Below are positions 49,018-57,809 of a DNA stretch of 64,000 bases, piece by piece. Position numbers and translations under genes: made by a program. Every line of letters begins with the position of its first letter. The stretch's first letter is position 1. The notes under the pieces are model-generated. The model was given only the letters and a program-made list of their open reading frames with translations. It searched no databases and was not told the DNA's origin. This stretch comes from Altererythrobacter sp. Root672 (lineage in GTDB: Bacteria > Pseudomonadota > Alphaproteobacteria > Sphingomonadales > Sphingomonadaceae), in contig NZ_LMHH01000001.1 in assembly GCF_001427865.1 (NCBI RefSeq), positions 868,001 to 932,000 of the forward strand. The letters run 5' to 3'.

Positions 49018-49032
49018 GTTCCCTTTACGTTC
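49018..49032 (+). promoter_or_regulatory. LexA-type SOS box before radA
   Basis: GTTC-N7-GTTC (49018-49021 and 49029-49032, spacer CCTTTAC) matches the alphaproteobacterial LexA operator. It ends 16 bases before the radA ATG. The surrounding GGGGACA and TTCCC pieces could also belong to a REP-like repeat, so the match may be accidental. Confidence 0.45.
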
Positions 49033-49048
49033 CCCTTAGACGAGGGCC

Positions 49049-50416
49049 ATGGCCAAGCCCAAACGCCGTTATGTTTGCACCGAATGCGGCAGTGTCGCGA
49101 CACGCTGGCAGGGCCAGTGCGTCGACTGCTCGCAATGGAACACCCTGGTTGAAGAAGTGCCCGGAACCGTCTTCTCGGTGAGGCATGATCTGTCGACAGG
49201 TGGGCGGCCGGTCGTGCTCGAATCGCTCAACGCTCCGTCGGAGCCGTTAGTTAGGCGGACCACTGGCCTGGCGGAGTTCGATCGGGCGCTTGGCGGCGGG
49301 ATTGTTCCTGGCTCGGCGATTTTGATGGGCGGCGAACCGGGGATCGGTAAGTCGACGTTGCTGCTCCAGGCGGCCGCCGCGATGGCCCAGTCTGGTGCTC
49401 CGACCGTCTACATCAGCGGAGAGGAAGCGACGGGGCAGGTGCGGTTGCGCGCGGCGCGACTGGGTCTGGCTGGCGCACCGCTCGGCCTCGCCGCTGCCAC
49501 TTCGGTGCGTGACATCCTGACGACACTCAACTCGGCGCCGCCACCGGCGTTGCTGGTCGTCGATTCGATCCAGACGATGCACTCGGACACGATCGAAGGA
49601 GCCCCAGGTTCGGTGAGCCAGGTGCGGGCCAGCGCGTTCGAGCTGATCCGTTATGCCAAGGAAAACGGTGTCGCGCTGGTGCTCGTCGGTCATGTCACCA
49701 AGGACGGCACGATCGCGGGTCCGCGCGTGCTCGAACACATGGTCGACGTCGTCATGAGTTTTGAGGGTGAGCGCAGCCACCAGTACCGTATCCTGCGCGC
49801 GCTCAAGAACCGCTTCGGCGCGGTCGAGGAAATCGGCGTGTTCGCGATGGAAGGGCAAGGGCTCGCCGAGGTATCGAACCCCTCGATGCTGTTTCTGTCG
49901 GGACGGGAACAGCCGCTGGCGGGAAGTTCGGTCTTTCCGGCGCTGGAGGGGACGAGGCCGGTTCTTGTCGAAGTCCAGGCGCTCATCGTTCGGCTGCAAT
50001 CGGGCGCTACACCGCGGCGTGCAGTGGTCGGGTGGGACAGCGGCCGACTTGCCATGCTGCTTGCCGTGCTAGAGGCGCGCTGCGGGTTGAGTTTTTCGTC
50101 GGCCGAGGTCTACCTCAACGTCGCTGGCGGTTATCGCCTGACCGATCCCGCGGCCGACCTTGCGGTCGCGGCGGCGCTCGTCTCCGCCCTTGCCGACAAG
50201 CCGCTGCCCTTGCGCGCGATCTGGTTCGGCGAAGTATCGCTTTCCGGAGAGGTTCGCCCGGTCGCGCATGCCGGTCTGCGCCTGCGTGAAGCGGCCAAGC
50301 TGGGATTCGATACCGGCTGCGGACCGGCGGACGGCCTTAAGGACCTCGCGGGATTGCGCTATTTCGGGTTGGAAAGCCTGCCCAAGCTCGTTGACCGAAT
50401 ACTCGCCTCGGCCTAG
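49049..50416 (+). CDS. radA: DNA repair protein RadA (Sms)
   Basis: A 455-residue RecA-like helicase for branch migration in recombinational repair. An N-terminal zinc finger (Cys10, 13, 24, 27) is followed by Walker A GGEPGIGKST and the KNRFG motif in LKNRFGAVEEIGVFAM. A C-terminal Lon-like domain completes it. cvpA follows 11 bases later and the group probably forms an operon. A LexA-type box lies just upstream. Confidence 0.97.
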   Translation: MAKPKRRYVCTECGSVATRWQGQCVDCSQWNTLVEEVPGTVFSVRHDLSTGGRPVVLESLNAPSEPLVRRTTGLAEFDRALGGGIVPGSAILMGGEPGIGKSTLLLQAAAAMAQSGAPTVYISGEEATGQVRLRAARLGLAGAPLGLAAATSVRDILTTLNSAPPPALLVVDSIQTMHSDTIEGAPGSVSQVRASAFELIRYAKENGVALVLVGHVTKDGTIAGPRVLEHMVDVVMSFEGERSHQYRILRALKNRFGAVEEIGVFAMEGQGLAEVSNPSMLFLSGREQPLAGSSVFPALEGTRPVLVEVQALIVRLQSGATPRRAVVGWDSGRLAMLLAVLEARCGLSFSSAEVYLNVAGGYRLTDPAADLAVAAALVSALADKPLPLRAIWFGEVSLSGEVRPVAHAGLRLREAAKLGFDTGCGPADGLKDLAGLRYFGLESLPKLVDRILASA

Positions 50417-50427
50417 ATTTCGAACCG

Positions 50428-50961
50428 ATGACGGGTTTCGATATTTTGGTCCTGCTGATCGTTGGCGTGGGGGCGGTTGGCGGCTTCATGCGCGGCTTCG
50501 TGCAGGAAGTCCTTTCGCTTGGGGCGTGGATCCTGGCAGTGATTGCCATCCGCTTCCTTCATACCGACCTTACGAGTGCGCTCTACGGGTTCATCGGCAC
50601 GCCTTCGGGTGCGGCGGTCCTGGCGTTCGTGCTCTTGCTGCTTGTCCCCTATACCGTAGTCCGGCTCATCGCCGGGCGGATCGGCCGGGCGAGCCGGAAT
50701 TCGGTACTGGGGCCATTCGATCGTGTGCTCGGTTTCGGGTTCGGAGCGGTGAAGGGCGTGGTGATCGTGATCATGGCGTTCTCGCTTCTTGTCCTAGGCT
50801 ACGATTCGATCTGGGGCGTCGCCGGCCGGCCAACATGGATGACCACTGCCCGAACTTATCCCTTCGTCAGTGCTAGCGCGGATGCGATGGTAAAACTGAT
50901 CCAGGAGCGCGAGGAAGCACTCCTCGGGTCCGGGCACGACGTGGAGGAAAGCCGGGATTGA
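50428..50961 (+). CDS. cvpA: CvpA family membrane protein
   Basis: A 177-residue protein with four hydrophobic segments, starting MTGFDILVLLIVGVGAVGGFMRGFVQEVLSLG, the CvpA signature. In E. coli it is needed for colicin V production and bile resistance; the mechanism is unknown. It lies between radA and the Fe-S scaffold-like gene, a common alphaproteobacterial order. Confidence 0.92.
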   Translation: MTGFDILVLLIVGVGAVGGFMRGFVQEVLSLGAWILAVIAIRFLHTDLTSALYGFIGTPSGAAVLAFVLLLLVPYTVVRLIAGRIGRASRNSVLGPFDRVLGFGFGAVKGVVIVIMAFSLLVLGYDSIWGVAGRPTWMTTARTYPFVSASADAMVKLIQEREEALLGSGHDVEESRD

Positions 50962-50966
50962 GCGCC

Positions 50967-51398
50967 ATGAGTTCCGTGCGCCTCTATACGCCCGAGTTGC
51001 TGGCCCTTGCTGTCGAGTTGAGCACCTGGCCTCCCCTGGAAAACGCCGCGTTGCACGGTGAGGCGAGGTCGCCGACCTGCGGAAGCACGCTCGCGATGGA
51101 TGTCTCGCTCGACGGTAACGGCGCGATTGGCCGGCTAGGGATGCGCGTTCGGGCCTGCGCCATAGGCCAGGCTTCCGCCGCCATTTTTGCCCGCCATGCT
51201 CCAGGCCGTGACGCTGATCGCCTGACCACAGATCTTCGTCTGCTCGAGGCTTGGGTTGAAGGCGAAGGCGCCGAGCCCGAATGGCCCGACCTCGCCCTGA
51301 TTGACGCGGCGCGGGCCTATCCCGCCCGGCATGGGGCGATCTTGCTGCCGTGGAGGGCTGCCCTGGCTGCCCTTTCCAGCACTCCAGACGCAGGCTAA
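50967..51398 (+). CDS. Iron-sulfur cluster assembly scaffold-like protein (NifU/IscU N-terminal type)
   Basis: A 143-residue protein with an IscU-like core: SPTCGSTLAMDV (Cys38) and RACAIGQASAAIF (Cys64). RHGAILLPWRAALAAL is at the end. Classic IscU has a third cluster ligand that I do not see, so function as a scaffold is uncertain. The start is ATG 50967; a TTG at 50958 overlapping the cvpA stop is possible. Confidence 0.75.
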   Translation: MSSVRLYTPELLALAVELSTWPPLENAALHGEARSPTCGSTLAMDVSLDGNGAIGRLGMRVRACAIGQASAAIFARHAPGRDADRLTTDLRLLEAWVEGEGAEPEWPDLALIDAARAYPARHGAILLPWRAALAALSSTPDAG

Positions 51399-51428
51399 CA
51401 AACCCCTCGGGAGTAGGTAGGGGTAGTA

Positions 51429-53060
51429 ATGGCCAGTATTTCGGCAGCGTCGCCGGTCGTAGAACCAGACCGTAGGGAAATGCATCTCGTCATCGGTGCT
51501 TCGTCAATCGGCACTGTGTTCGAGTGGTACGACTTCTTCATCTACGGCACGCTTGCGGCCTACATCAGCCATGCGTTCTTTCCCGCCGATAACGAGACCT
51601 TGTCGCTCCTGCTCACCTGGGCCGGATTTGCCGTAGGGTTCGGTTTCAGGCCGCTCGGGGCGATTCTGTTCGGTTATCTCGGGGACAAGCTCGGCCGGAA
51701 GTACACCTTCCTGGTTACTGTGACGCTCATGGGTGTGGCCACGGCGGGCGTTGGCATGGTGCCGAGCGCCGAGACGATCGGGCTCGCAGCTCCACTTATC
51801 GTGCTGTTCCTGCGCATTCTCCAGGGCTTGGCCCTGGGTGGCGAATACGGTGGCGCGGCCATCTATGTCGCCGAGCATTCGCCTCCGGGGCGTCGGGGTT
51901 TCTTTACCAGCTTCATCCAGGCGAGCGTGATCGGTGGCTTCGTGCTGAGCCTGCTCGTGGTGCTCGCCTGCCGCTTTCTGATCCCCGAGGACGCGTTCAA
52001 GGAATGGGGCTGGCGAGTGCCTTTCCTGCTCTCGATCGCCCTGCTCGCCGTTTCGCTGTGGATGCGTCTGAAGCTCAATGAGAGCCCGGTGTTCAAGGCG
52101 ATGAAGGCCGAGGGCAAGACTTCGCGCAACCCCTTCATCGAGAGCTTCACCTACCCCGGTAACAAAAAGCGCATCTTCGTGGCGCTATTCGGCGTGGCCT
52201 GCGGGCTGACGATCATCTTCTACACCGCGCTGTTCTCGGCGCTGTCGTTCCTCAAGGGGCCAATGCGGGTGGACGATACCGTCGCGGAACTCCTGGTCGG
52301 CACGGCCTCGCTCGTGGCGGTGGTGTTCTTCGTCTATTTCGGATGGCTGTCGGACAAGGTCGGGCGCAAGAAGCCGATCGTGTGGGGCTACTTCGTTACC
52401 CTGATTGCCCTGTTCCCGGCGTTCTGGGGTATCGCCGCCCTGGCCAATCCGCAACTAGCCGAAAGCGCGCGCTACGCCCCGGTGGTCATCTCCGGCCCGC
52501 AGTGCGACTTCAATCCTTTCGCCTCCAAGCAAGCCACCCAGTGCGGCCAGTTGCTTGAGGATCTGACTGCGATCGGCATCGCCTATGACGTGGTCGCCGC
52601 GCCAAACCTACAGCTGTCGGCCGGCCAGTCGGTCTTCGCGCTCGACCAGGAGAACTGGTCCGACCGAGACGCGCGCCGCGGCGCCATGCGCGAGTGGCTG
52701 ACGCAGAACGGCTACAACCTGGAAAAGCAGGTGCCGCCCATGATGAACATGATCGGCATCTGGGTGATTCTCGTGGGACTGGGATCGCTCTCCGGGGCGA
52801 CGTTCGGTCCGGTTGCCTCGTTGCTGTCGGAGATGTTCCCTCCGCAGATCCGCTACAGCTCGATGTCGATCCCTTACCATATCGGCACTGGCTACTTCGG
52901 CGGTTTCCTGCCCTTGATCGCCGGATCGATCGTGGCGCTCACCGGGAATATCTTTTCCGGGCTTTGGTACACTTGGGTCTTGCTGGTAGTCGCGCTAGTG
53001 GTCGCTGCATGGGGTCTCCCTTCCGGTCCACCACGCGATTTTTCCGATGAACTCACCTGA
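51429..53060 (+). CDS. MHS-family MFS transporter with a long loop insertion
   Basis: A 543-residue inner-membrane transporter of the metabolite:H+ symporter group. It begins with IGTVFEWYDFFIYGTLAAYI and carries FGYLGDKLGRKYTF, RILQGLALGGEYGGAAIYVAEH and FGWLSDKVGRKKPI. About 95 polar residues (AESARYAPVV to KQVPP) are inserted in the C-terminal half, which makes it longer than ProP-type relatives. They include two cysteines. The substrate is unknown. Its end overlaps alr by 14 bases. Confidence 0.9.
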   Translation: MASISAASPVVEPDRREMHLVIGASSIGTVFEWYDFFIYGTLAAYISHAFFPADNETLSLLLTWAGFAVGFGFRPLGAILFGYLGDKLGRKYTFLVTVTLMGVATAGVGMVPSAETIGLAAPLIVLFLRILQGLALGGEYGGAAIYVAEHSPPGRRGFFTSFIQASVIGGFVLSLLVVLACRFLIPEDAFKEWGWRVPFLLSIALLAVSLWMRLKLNESPVFKAMKAEGKTSRNPFIESFTYPGNKKRIFVALFGVACGLTIIFYTALFSALSFLKGPMRVDDTVAELLVGTASLVAVVFFVYFGWLSDKVGRKKPIVWGYFVTLIALFPAFWGIAALANPQLAESARYAPVVISGPQCDFNPFASKQATQCGQLLEDLTAIGIAYDVVAAPNLQLSAGQSVFALDQENWSDRDARRGAMREWLTQNGYNLEKQVPPMMNMIGIWVILVGLGSLSGATFGPVASLLSEMFPPQIRYSSMSIPYHIGTGYFGGFLPLIAGSIVALTGNIFSGLWYTWVLLVVALVVAAWGLPSGPPRDFSDELT

Positions 53061-54096
53061 CCTGCCGCCTCCGACACTTCGCCTCCAACTCGACAGCGAT
53101 GCCCTGACCGCCAATTGGCGCGCCCTGGACAAGCTCTCCGGCTCCGCAAGGGCCGGGGCGGCGGTCAAGGCCAATGCCTATGGTTTGGGAGTCGACAAGG
53201 TCGCTCCTGTTCTACGTGAGGCTGGTGCGGCCGACTTCTTCGTCGCCCACTGGAGCGAAGTACCGGAGGTGCTGCGCCACGTCTCGCCGGGCTCGGTCGC
53301 CGTGCTGCATGGGCCGATCCGTTCTGAAGATGCCCGGTTCGCTCGCGCGACCGGGGTTCGCCCCGTAATCAACAGCCTTCACCAGGCGCGACTGTGGATC
53401 GACAGCGGTGGCGGCGCCTGCGACCTGATGGTCGACACCGGCATCAACCGGCTCGGACTGCCGCTTGAAGCTCTTGCAGAGCCCTTGGTGGCGCAGCTGG
53501 AGGTCAATGCACTACTGTCGCACCTCGCTTCGGCCGACGAGGACGTGGCACAGAACGCCCGCCAGCTCGCCGCATTCGAAGAGGTCTCAAGGCATATCCC
53601 CGCCAAGTCGCGTAGCCTCGCCAACAGTGCTGGGATCGCCCTTGGAAACGACTACGCGTTTGACCTGACCCGTCCCGGAATCGCCCTTTACGGCGGCATT
53701 CCGCGACCCGAACTCGACGGCGTGATCAGGCAGGTGGTGCATCCGCAGGCGGCAGTGTTGCAGGTGCGTGATCTCTCCGCCGGGGACAGCGTCGGCTACA
53801 ACGCCACCTTCACCGCGAACGAACCGATGCGGGTGGCGACCGTATCTCTCGGTTATGCTGATGGATTCTTGCGCTGCTGGTCCGGTCGCGGCCGCTTGCG
53901 CTTCCAGGGCTCGGACCTGCCATTGCTTGGCCGGGTATCGATGGACATGGTCGTGGTCGATTGCCGCACTGCACCTAATATTTGTGAAGGTGACTGGCTG
54001 GACGTCCCATTTAGTCTTCCCGAAGCGTCAGCGATCACGGGACTTTCGCAATATGAATTACTTACGACGCTGGGCCGCCGCTACCTGCGCGAATAA
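53047..54096 (+). CDS. alr: Alanine racemase
   Basis: A 349-residue PLP enzyme that makes D-alanine for peptidoglycan. PLP-Lys41 is in AVKANAYGLG, and the second catalytic base is Tyr251 in SVGYNATF. SLGYADGFLR and LLGRVSMDMVVVD are family landmarks. It overlaps the transporter gene, suggesting shared transcription. No dadA is adjacent, so it is the biosynthetic type. Confidence 0.96.
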   Translation: MNSPDLPPPTLRLQLDSDALTANWRALDKLSGSARAGAAVKANAYGLGVDKVAPVLREAGAADFFVAHWSEVPEVLRHVSPGSVAVLHGPIRSEDARFARATGVRPVINSLHQARLWIDSGGGACDLMVDTGINRLGLPLEALAEPLVAQLEVNALLSHLASADEDVAQNARQLAAFEEVSRHIPAKSRSLANSAGIALGNDYAFDLTRPGIALYGGIPRPELDGVIRQVVHPQAAVLQVRDLSAGDSVGYNATFTANEPMRVATVSLGYADGFLRCWSGRGRLRFQGSDLPLLGRVSMDMVVVDCRTAPNICEGDWLDVPFSLPEASAITGLSQYELLTTLGRRYLRE

Positions 54097-54111
54097 TTAT
54101 GGGTAGTCCCG

Positions 54112-54137
54112 TTGCACAATTCTTGTTGCAAGTGCAA
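54112..54137 (+). promoter_or_regulatory. Possible PhaR operator
   Basis: TTGCAC (54112-54117) and GTGCAA (54132-54137) form an inverted repeat around TTGTTGCAA, 35 bases before phaR. TGC-rich repeats of this sort are the kind PhaR recognises before phasin and phaR genes in other alphaproteobacteria, so autorepression is plausible. Confidence 0.4.
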
Positions 54138-54171
54138 ACTGCCATGATCGGGGGCAGAATGGAGAAGATTG

Positions 54172-54747
54172 ATGGACGAAGCGGCGGCCGGCGCAGAACC
54201 CGTCATTATCAAGAAGTATGCCAACAGGCGGCTCTACAATACCCAGTCATCGAGCTACATTACGCTTGACGACCTCTCGCGGATGACGCGCAACGGCATC
54301 GATTTTCAGGTGCTCGACGCAAAGACAGGCGCAGACATCACGCACGCGATCCTGACTCAGATCATCATGGAAGAAGAAGCTAGCGGAGAGCAAATGCTCC
54401 CCATCAGCTTCCTGCGCCAGTTGATCGCGATGTACGGCAATTCCATGCAGTCGTTGATGCCGCACTATCTCGAAGCGACGATGGACAACTTCCGCAATAA
54501 CCAGCGCAAGATCCAGGAAACCTGGACCACCAGCATGGGGCCTGATGCACTGGCCAAGCTCGCCGAGAGCAACATGGCGATGTTCAAGGCCGCGGCCGGA
54601 GCATTCATACCAGGCAACAACGCCGGTGCTGCCCCTGCGCAACCGCAGGCGGCACCCAAGCCCGCTGCAACCTCCGGTGACGAGTTGGAGGCGTTGAAGG
54701 CGCAGATGGCGGCGATGCAGAAGAAGCTCGACGAACTGGGCAAATAG
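54172..54747 (+). CDS. phaR: Polyhydroxyalkanoate synthesis repressor PhaR
   Basis: A 191-residue DNA-binding repressor that also senses PHB granules. The N-terminal domain IIKKYANRRLYNTQSSSYITLDDL is the PHB_acc_N signature. It is followed by a PHB_acc segment (ISFLRQLIAMYGNSMQSLMPHYL) and an Ala/Pro-rich tail ending in a short coiled coil. No phaC, phaA or phaB gene is in the window. GGAGAAG precedes ATG 54172; a TTG at 54169 is possible. Confidence 0.94.
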   Translation: MDEAAAGAEPVIIKKYANRRLYNTQSSSYITLDDLSRMTRNGIDFQVLDAKTGADITHAILTQIIMEEEASGEQMLPISFLRQLIAMYGNSMQSLMPHYLEATMDNFRNNQRKIQETWTTSMGPDALAKLAESNMAMFKAAAGAFIPGNNAGAAPAQPQAAPKPAATSGDELEALKAQMAAMQKKLDELGK

Positions 54748-54800
54748 TCGCTCAACTCAAGTGGCGATTACCGGCGGTCCACTGCCGCCGAAAGCTTCCA
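54748..54800 (+). terminator. Weak hairpin after phaR
   Basis: CGGCGG and CCGCCG flank a seven-base loop within the 107-base gap before proS. There is no T-run, so termination is uncertain. The rest of the gap shows no gene. Confidence 0.3.
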
Positions 54801-54854
54801 TCCTGGCGGGATAGGCTCTAGGGGCCGGGCGAACATTCCACTGCAGGTAGTCCC

Positions 54855-56396
54855 ATGTCCGCCATTCGCCACGCCCTGACCATCAAGCGCGAAGACGATT
54901 TCGCCCAGTGGTACCAGGAAGTCATTTCAGCCGCCGACATGGCCGAGGAATCGGGCGTGCGTGGATGCATGGTGATCAAGCCCTGGGGCTACGGCATCTG
55001 GGAGCGGATGCAGCGCCTGCTCGATGACCGGATCAAGGCGGCCGGGGTGCAGAACGCCTATTTCCCGCTGTTCATTCCGCTCGGCAATTTCGTGCGAGAA
55101 GCCGCGCATGTCGAAGGGTTCGCCAAGGAAATGGCGGTCGTCACTCATCACCGTCTGATCTCGGACGGAAAGGGTGGCCTGATTCCAGATCCCGAAGCCA
55201 AGCTCGAAGAGCCGCTCGTGGTCCGGCCGACTTCGGAGACGATCATCGGCGATGCCATGAGCCGCTGGATCCAGTCCTGGCGCGACCTGCCGCTGCTGCT
55301 CAACCAATGGGCCAACGTCGTCCGCTGGGAGATGCGCACTCGCATGTTCCTGCGCACCAGCGAGTTCCTCTGGCAGGAGGGGCACACGGCCCACGAAAGT
55401 CGCGAGGATGCCAAGCGCGAAACGATGCGCGCGCTGGAGATGTACCGCGAGTTCGCCGAGCAGCAGCTGGCCCTGCCCGTGATTGCGGGTGAAAAGCCGG
55501 AGAACGAACGTTTCCCGGGCGCGGTCGAGACATGGTCGATCGAGGCCATGATGCAGGACGGCAAGGCGCTGCAGGCCGGTACCTCGCACTATCTCGGCAC
55601 CAGCTTCGCCGATGCGGCCAACATTCGCTTCCAGGACCGTGAAGGTGGGCAGCAGCTCGCCCACACCACCAGCTGGGGCGTTTCGACCCGCATGATTGGC
55701 GGCGTGATCATGACGCATGGCGACGATGACGGGCTGCGTGTGCCGCCGGCGATCGCGCCGTTCCAGGTCGTGATCCTGCCGATGCTGCGCGACAATGAAG
55801 GTGACGCGGCCCTGCTCGACTATTGCGATGCCTTGCGCGCTTCGATCGCGTCGCAGAACGCGCTCGACGAAAAGATCCGCGTCCAGCTCGATTCTCGCCC
55901 CGGCAAAGCCGCGGCCAAGCGGTGGGACTGGGTGCGCAAGGGCGCCCCGGTAATCATCGAGGTAGGCCCGCGTGACATGGAAGCCGAGACGGTGAGCCTG
56001 CTGCGCCGCGATGCCCTGTGGGGCGCGGACGGCAAGCCGGCGTTCCAGGCACCGTCCAGGGATGCCGTTGGAGAGGCGATTGGCGGCTTGCTCGAGGAAA
56101 TCCAGCAAGCCTTGCTGGCCGAGGCGACCGAACGGCGCGAGGCGAATATCGTCCGCGACGTCGAAAGCTTCGAGGCCCTTGCTGCGTACTTCGGTGAAGA
56201 CCGTAAGTACCCCGGGTGGGTCGAAGTCCAATGGTCCAAACCGACGGGCGAAGCGCTCGACAAAGCTGTCGAGCGGCTCAAGGCCTTGAAGTTGACGTTC
56301 CGCAACGTTCCGCTCGATGCCGCGCCAGCGAACGGCAAGTGCCTGTTTACCGGCGAATCTGCGGTTGAACGGATCTACGTCGCTCGCTCCTATTAA
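54855..56396 (+). CDS. proS: Proline--tRNA ligase, eukaryotic/archaeal-type (ProS type 3)
   Basis: A 513-residue class II synthetase that charges tRNA-Pro. Motif 2 and 3 blocks are EEPLVVRPTSETIIGDAMSRW, LLLNQWANVVRWE and RTSEFLWQEGHTAHES. KPWGYGIWERMQRLLD is at the N-terminus. The inserted editing domain of the usual bacterial enzyme is absent, and the sequence follows the type 3 form. It ends with FTGESAVERIYVARSY. A different ancestry from most bacterial ProS is implied. Confidence 0.95.
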   Translation: MSAIRHALTIKREDDFAQWYQEVISAADMAEESGVRGCMVIKPWGYGIWERMQRLLDDRIKAAGVQNAYFPLFIPLGNFVREAAHVEGFAKEMAVVTHHRLISDGKGGLIPDPEAKLEEPLVVRPTSETIIGDAMSRWIQSWRDLPLLLNQWANVVRWEMRTRMFLRTSEFLWQEGHTAHESREDAKRETMRALEMYREFAEQQLALPVIAGEKPENERFPGAVETWSIEAMMQDGKALQAGTSHYLGTSFADAANIRFQDREGGQQLAHTTSWGVSTRMIGGVIMTHGDDDGLRVPPAIAPFQVVILPMLRDNEGDAALLDYCDALRASIASQNALDEKIRVQLDSRPGKAAAKRWDWVRKGAPVIIEVGPRDMEAETVSLLRRDALWGADGKPAFQAPSRDAVGEAIGGLLEEIQQALLAEATERREANIVRDVESFEALAAYFGEDRKYPGWVEVQWSKPTGEALDKAVERLKALKLTFRNVPLDAAPANGKCLFTGESAVERIYVARSY

Positions 56397-56419
56397 ACGC
56401 GCCCAGGAGTCTGTGGGCT

Positions 56420-56441
56420 CGCGGCACTTTCTCTTGCCGCG
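56420..56441 (+). terminator. Weak hairpin after proS
   Basis: CGCGGCA (56420-56426) pairs with TGCCGCG (56435-56441) over an eight-base T-rich loop, shortly after the proS stop. No T-tract follows, so this is only a candidate. Confidence 0.35.
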
Positions 56442-56468
56442 CGGGCGGTAGGCCGGAATAAGAGGCGG

Positions 56469-57788
56469 ATGCGTCTTCTCGTCCTGCTTTCCGCCGCCGC
56501 CGTTCTCGCAGTTCCCGCCCAGGCCCAAGAGGAGGCGGTGTCGGAAGCGCGCCTGCGCTCGGATGTTGAGGCGCTGGTCGGGTTCGGAACGCGGCATACG
56601 CTCTCGGTGCAGGACGATCCCAAGCGAGGGATCGGGGCAGCCCGTCGCTGGGGTGAGCAACAGTTTCGCGAGGCGAGCAAGGCTTGCGACGATTGCCTCG
56701 AGGTCGTGCTGCCCGAGCGCATGGTGACGGGGACGCGGGTGCCTGAGCCAACCCGGCTCGTAAACGTCGTGGCTATCCAGCGCGGCACCGAGCGTCCCAA
56801 CGAGGTGGTCATTGTACAGGGCCATATCGACAGCCGCGTGACCGACGTGATGGACGCCGCGAGCGATGCTCCTGGGGCGAACGATGACGGATCAGGAACG
56901 GCGCTGGTGATCGAAGCAGCGCGGGTTCTGTCGCGGCACAAGTATCCCACGACGATCGTCTACGCGCTGCTCTCAGGCGAGGAGCAGGGCCTCTACGGCG
57001 GGCAACTGCTGGCGGACTATGCGGCGGAGCAGGGTTGGACCGTGAAGGCGGTGCTCAACAACGATATCGTCGGCGGCTCGTGCGGATCGGATGGCTTTTG
57101 TGACGCGGCGCATGTTCGCGTGTTCTCCGAAGGCCCGCGCGGCGATGTGAACCAAGAGACGCTCGATGCCATGGCTCGCTTCGGTGGCGAGAACGATAGC
57201 CCTGGGCGCAATCTATCGCGCTACATTGCCGGTCTCGCCGAAGGAAACGACCTGGCGGTCCGGCAGGTTTGGCGCACCGACCGGATGGGACGGGGCGGCG
57301 ACCAGCTGCCGTTCCTGGATAAAGGCTATCCAGCAGTCCGCTTTTCGGTTGCGGTCGAAGACTACGATCACCAGCACCAGGACCTGCGGGTCGAGAACGG
57401 CGTGACTTATGGTGACACCATCGACGAGATGGATTTTCCCTATCTCGCCAAGGTCACGCGCCTCAACGTGCGCACGTTGGACGCACTCGCCAAGGCGCCG
57501 CTCCCCCCTTCTTCGACGGCCGAGGCGGCAGTGCAGACATTTACCACTGTGCGTTGGAAGCCAGTGTCTGGGGCGGTTTCGTATAATATCTGGCGTCGGC
57601 GGACGGATGCACCAAGTTGGGAAGCGGAGCCTGTCGTTGCTCGCACTACGCAGAGCGAAGCCAAGCTTGAAGGCATTCGTGGCGATGACTGGCTCTTCGG
57701 GGTCAGTTCGATCGCCCCTGACGGTTCGGAAAGCCCGATTGCGAGCGCTGTCCCCGGCGGCGCGTTCGCTCCGCTTGTGGGTAGCTGA
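56469..57788 (+). CDS. Exported M28-family zinc peptidase with C-terminal Fn3-like domain
   Basis: A 439-residue periplasmic or secreted aminopeptidase-type protein with signal peptide LLVLLSAAAVLAVPAQAQ. Zinc-site segments are VQGHIDSRV, PGANDDGSGTALV and LSGEEQGLYGG. The C-terminal 100 or so residues (TTVRWKPVSGAVSYNIWRRR) look like a fibronectin-type III domain. AAGAGG precedes the ATG. The substrate is unknown. Two cysteines in ACDDCLE and two in GGSCGSDGFC may pair. Confidence 0.9.
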   Translation: MRLLVLLSAAAVLAVPAQAQEEAVSEARLRSDVEALVGFGTRHTLSVQDDPKRGIGAARRWGEQQFREASKACDDCLEVVLPERMVTGTRVPEPTRLVNVVAIQRGTERPNEVVIVQGHIDSRVTDVMDAASDAPGANDDGSGTALVIEAARVLSRHKYPTTIVYALLSGEEQGLYGGQLLADYAAEQGWTVKAVLNNDIVGGSCGSDGFCDAAHVRVFSEGPRGDVNQETLDAMARFGGENDSPGRNLSRYIAGLAEGNDLAVRQVWRTDRMGRGGDQLPFLDKGYPAVRFSVAVEDYDHQHQDLRVENGVTYGDTIDEMDFPYLAKVTRLNVRTLDALAKAPLPPSSTAEAAVQTFTTVRWKPVSGAVSYNIWRRRTDAPSWEAEPVVARTTQSEAKLEGIRGDDWLFGVSSIAPDGSESPIASAVPGGAFAPLVGS

Positions 57789-57809
57789 GGCTACGCCCAT
57801 ATAGCGGCG

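Noticed and set aside
54927-56825. A 632-codon ORF antisense to proS and the start of the peptidase gene.
   Set aside because: It crosses two well supported genes and has low-complexity composition, typical of a GC-rich shadow frame.
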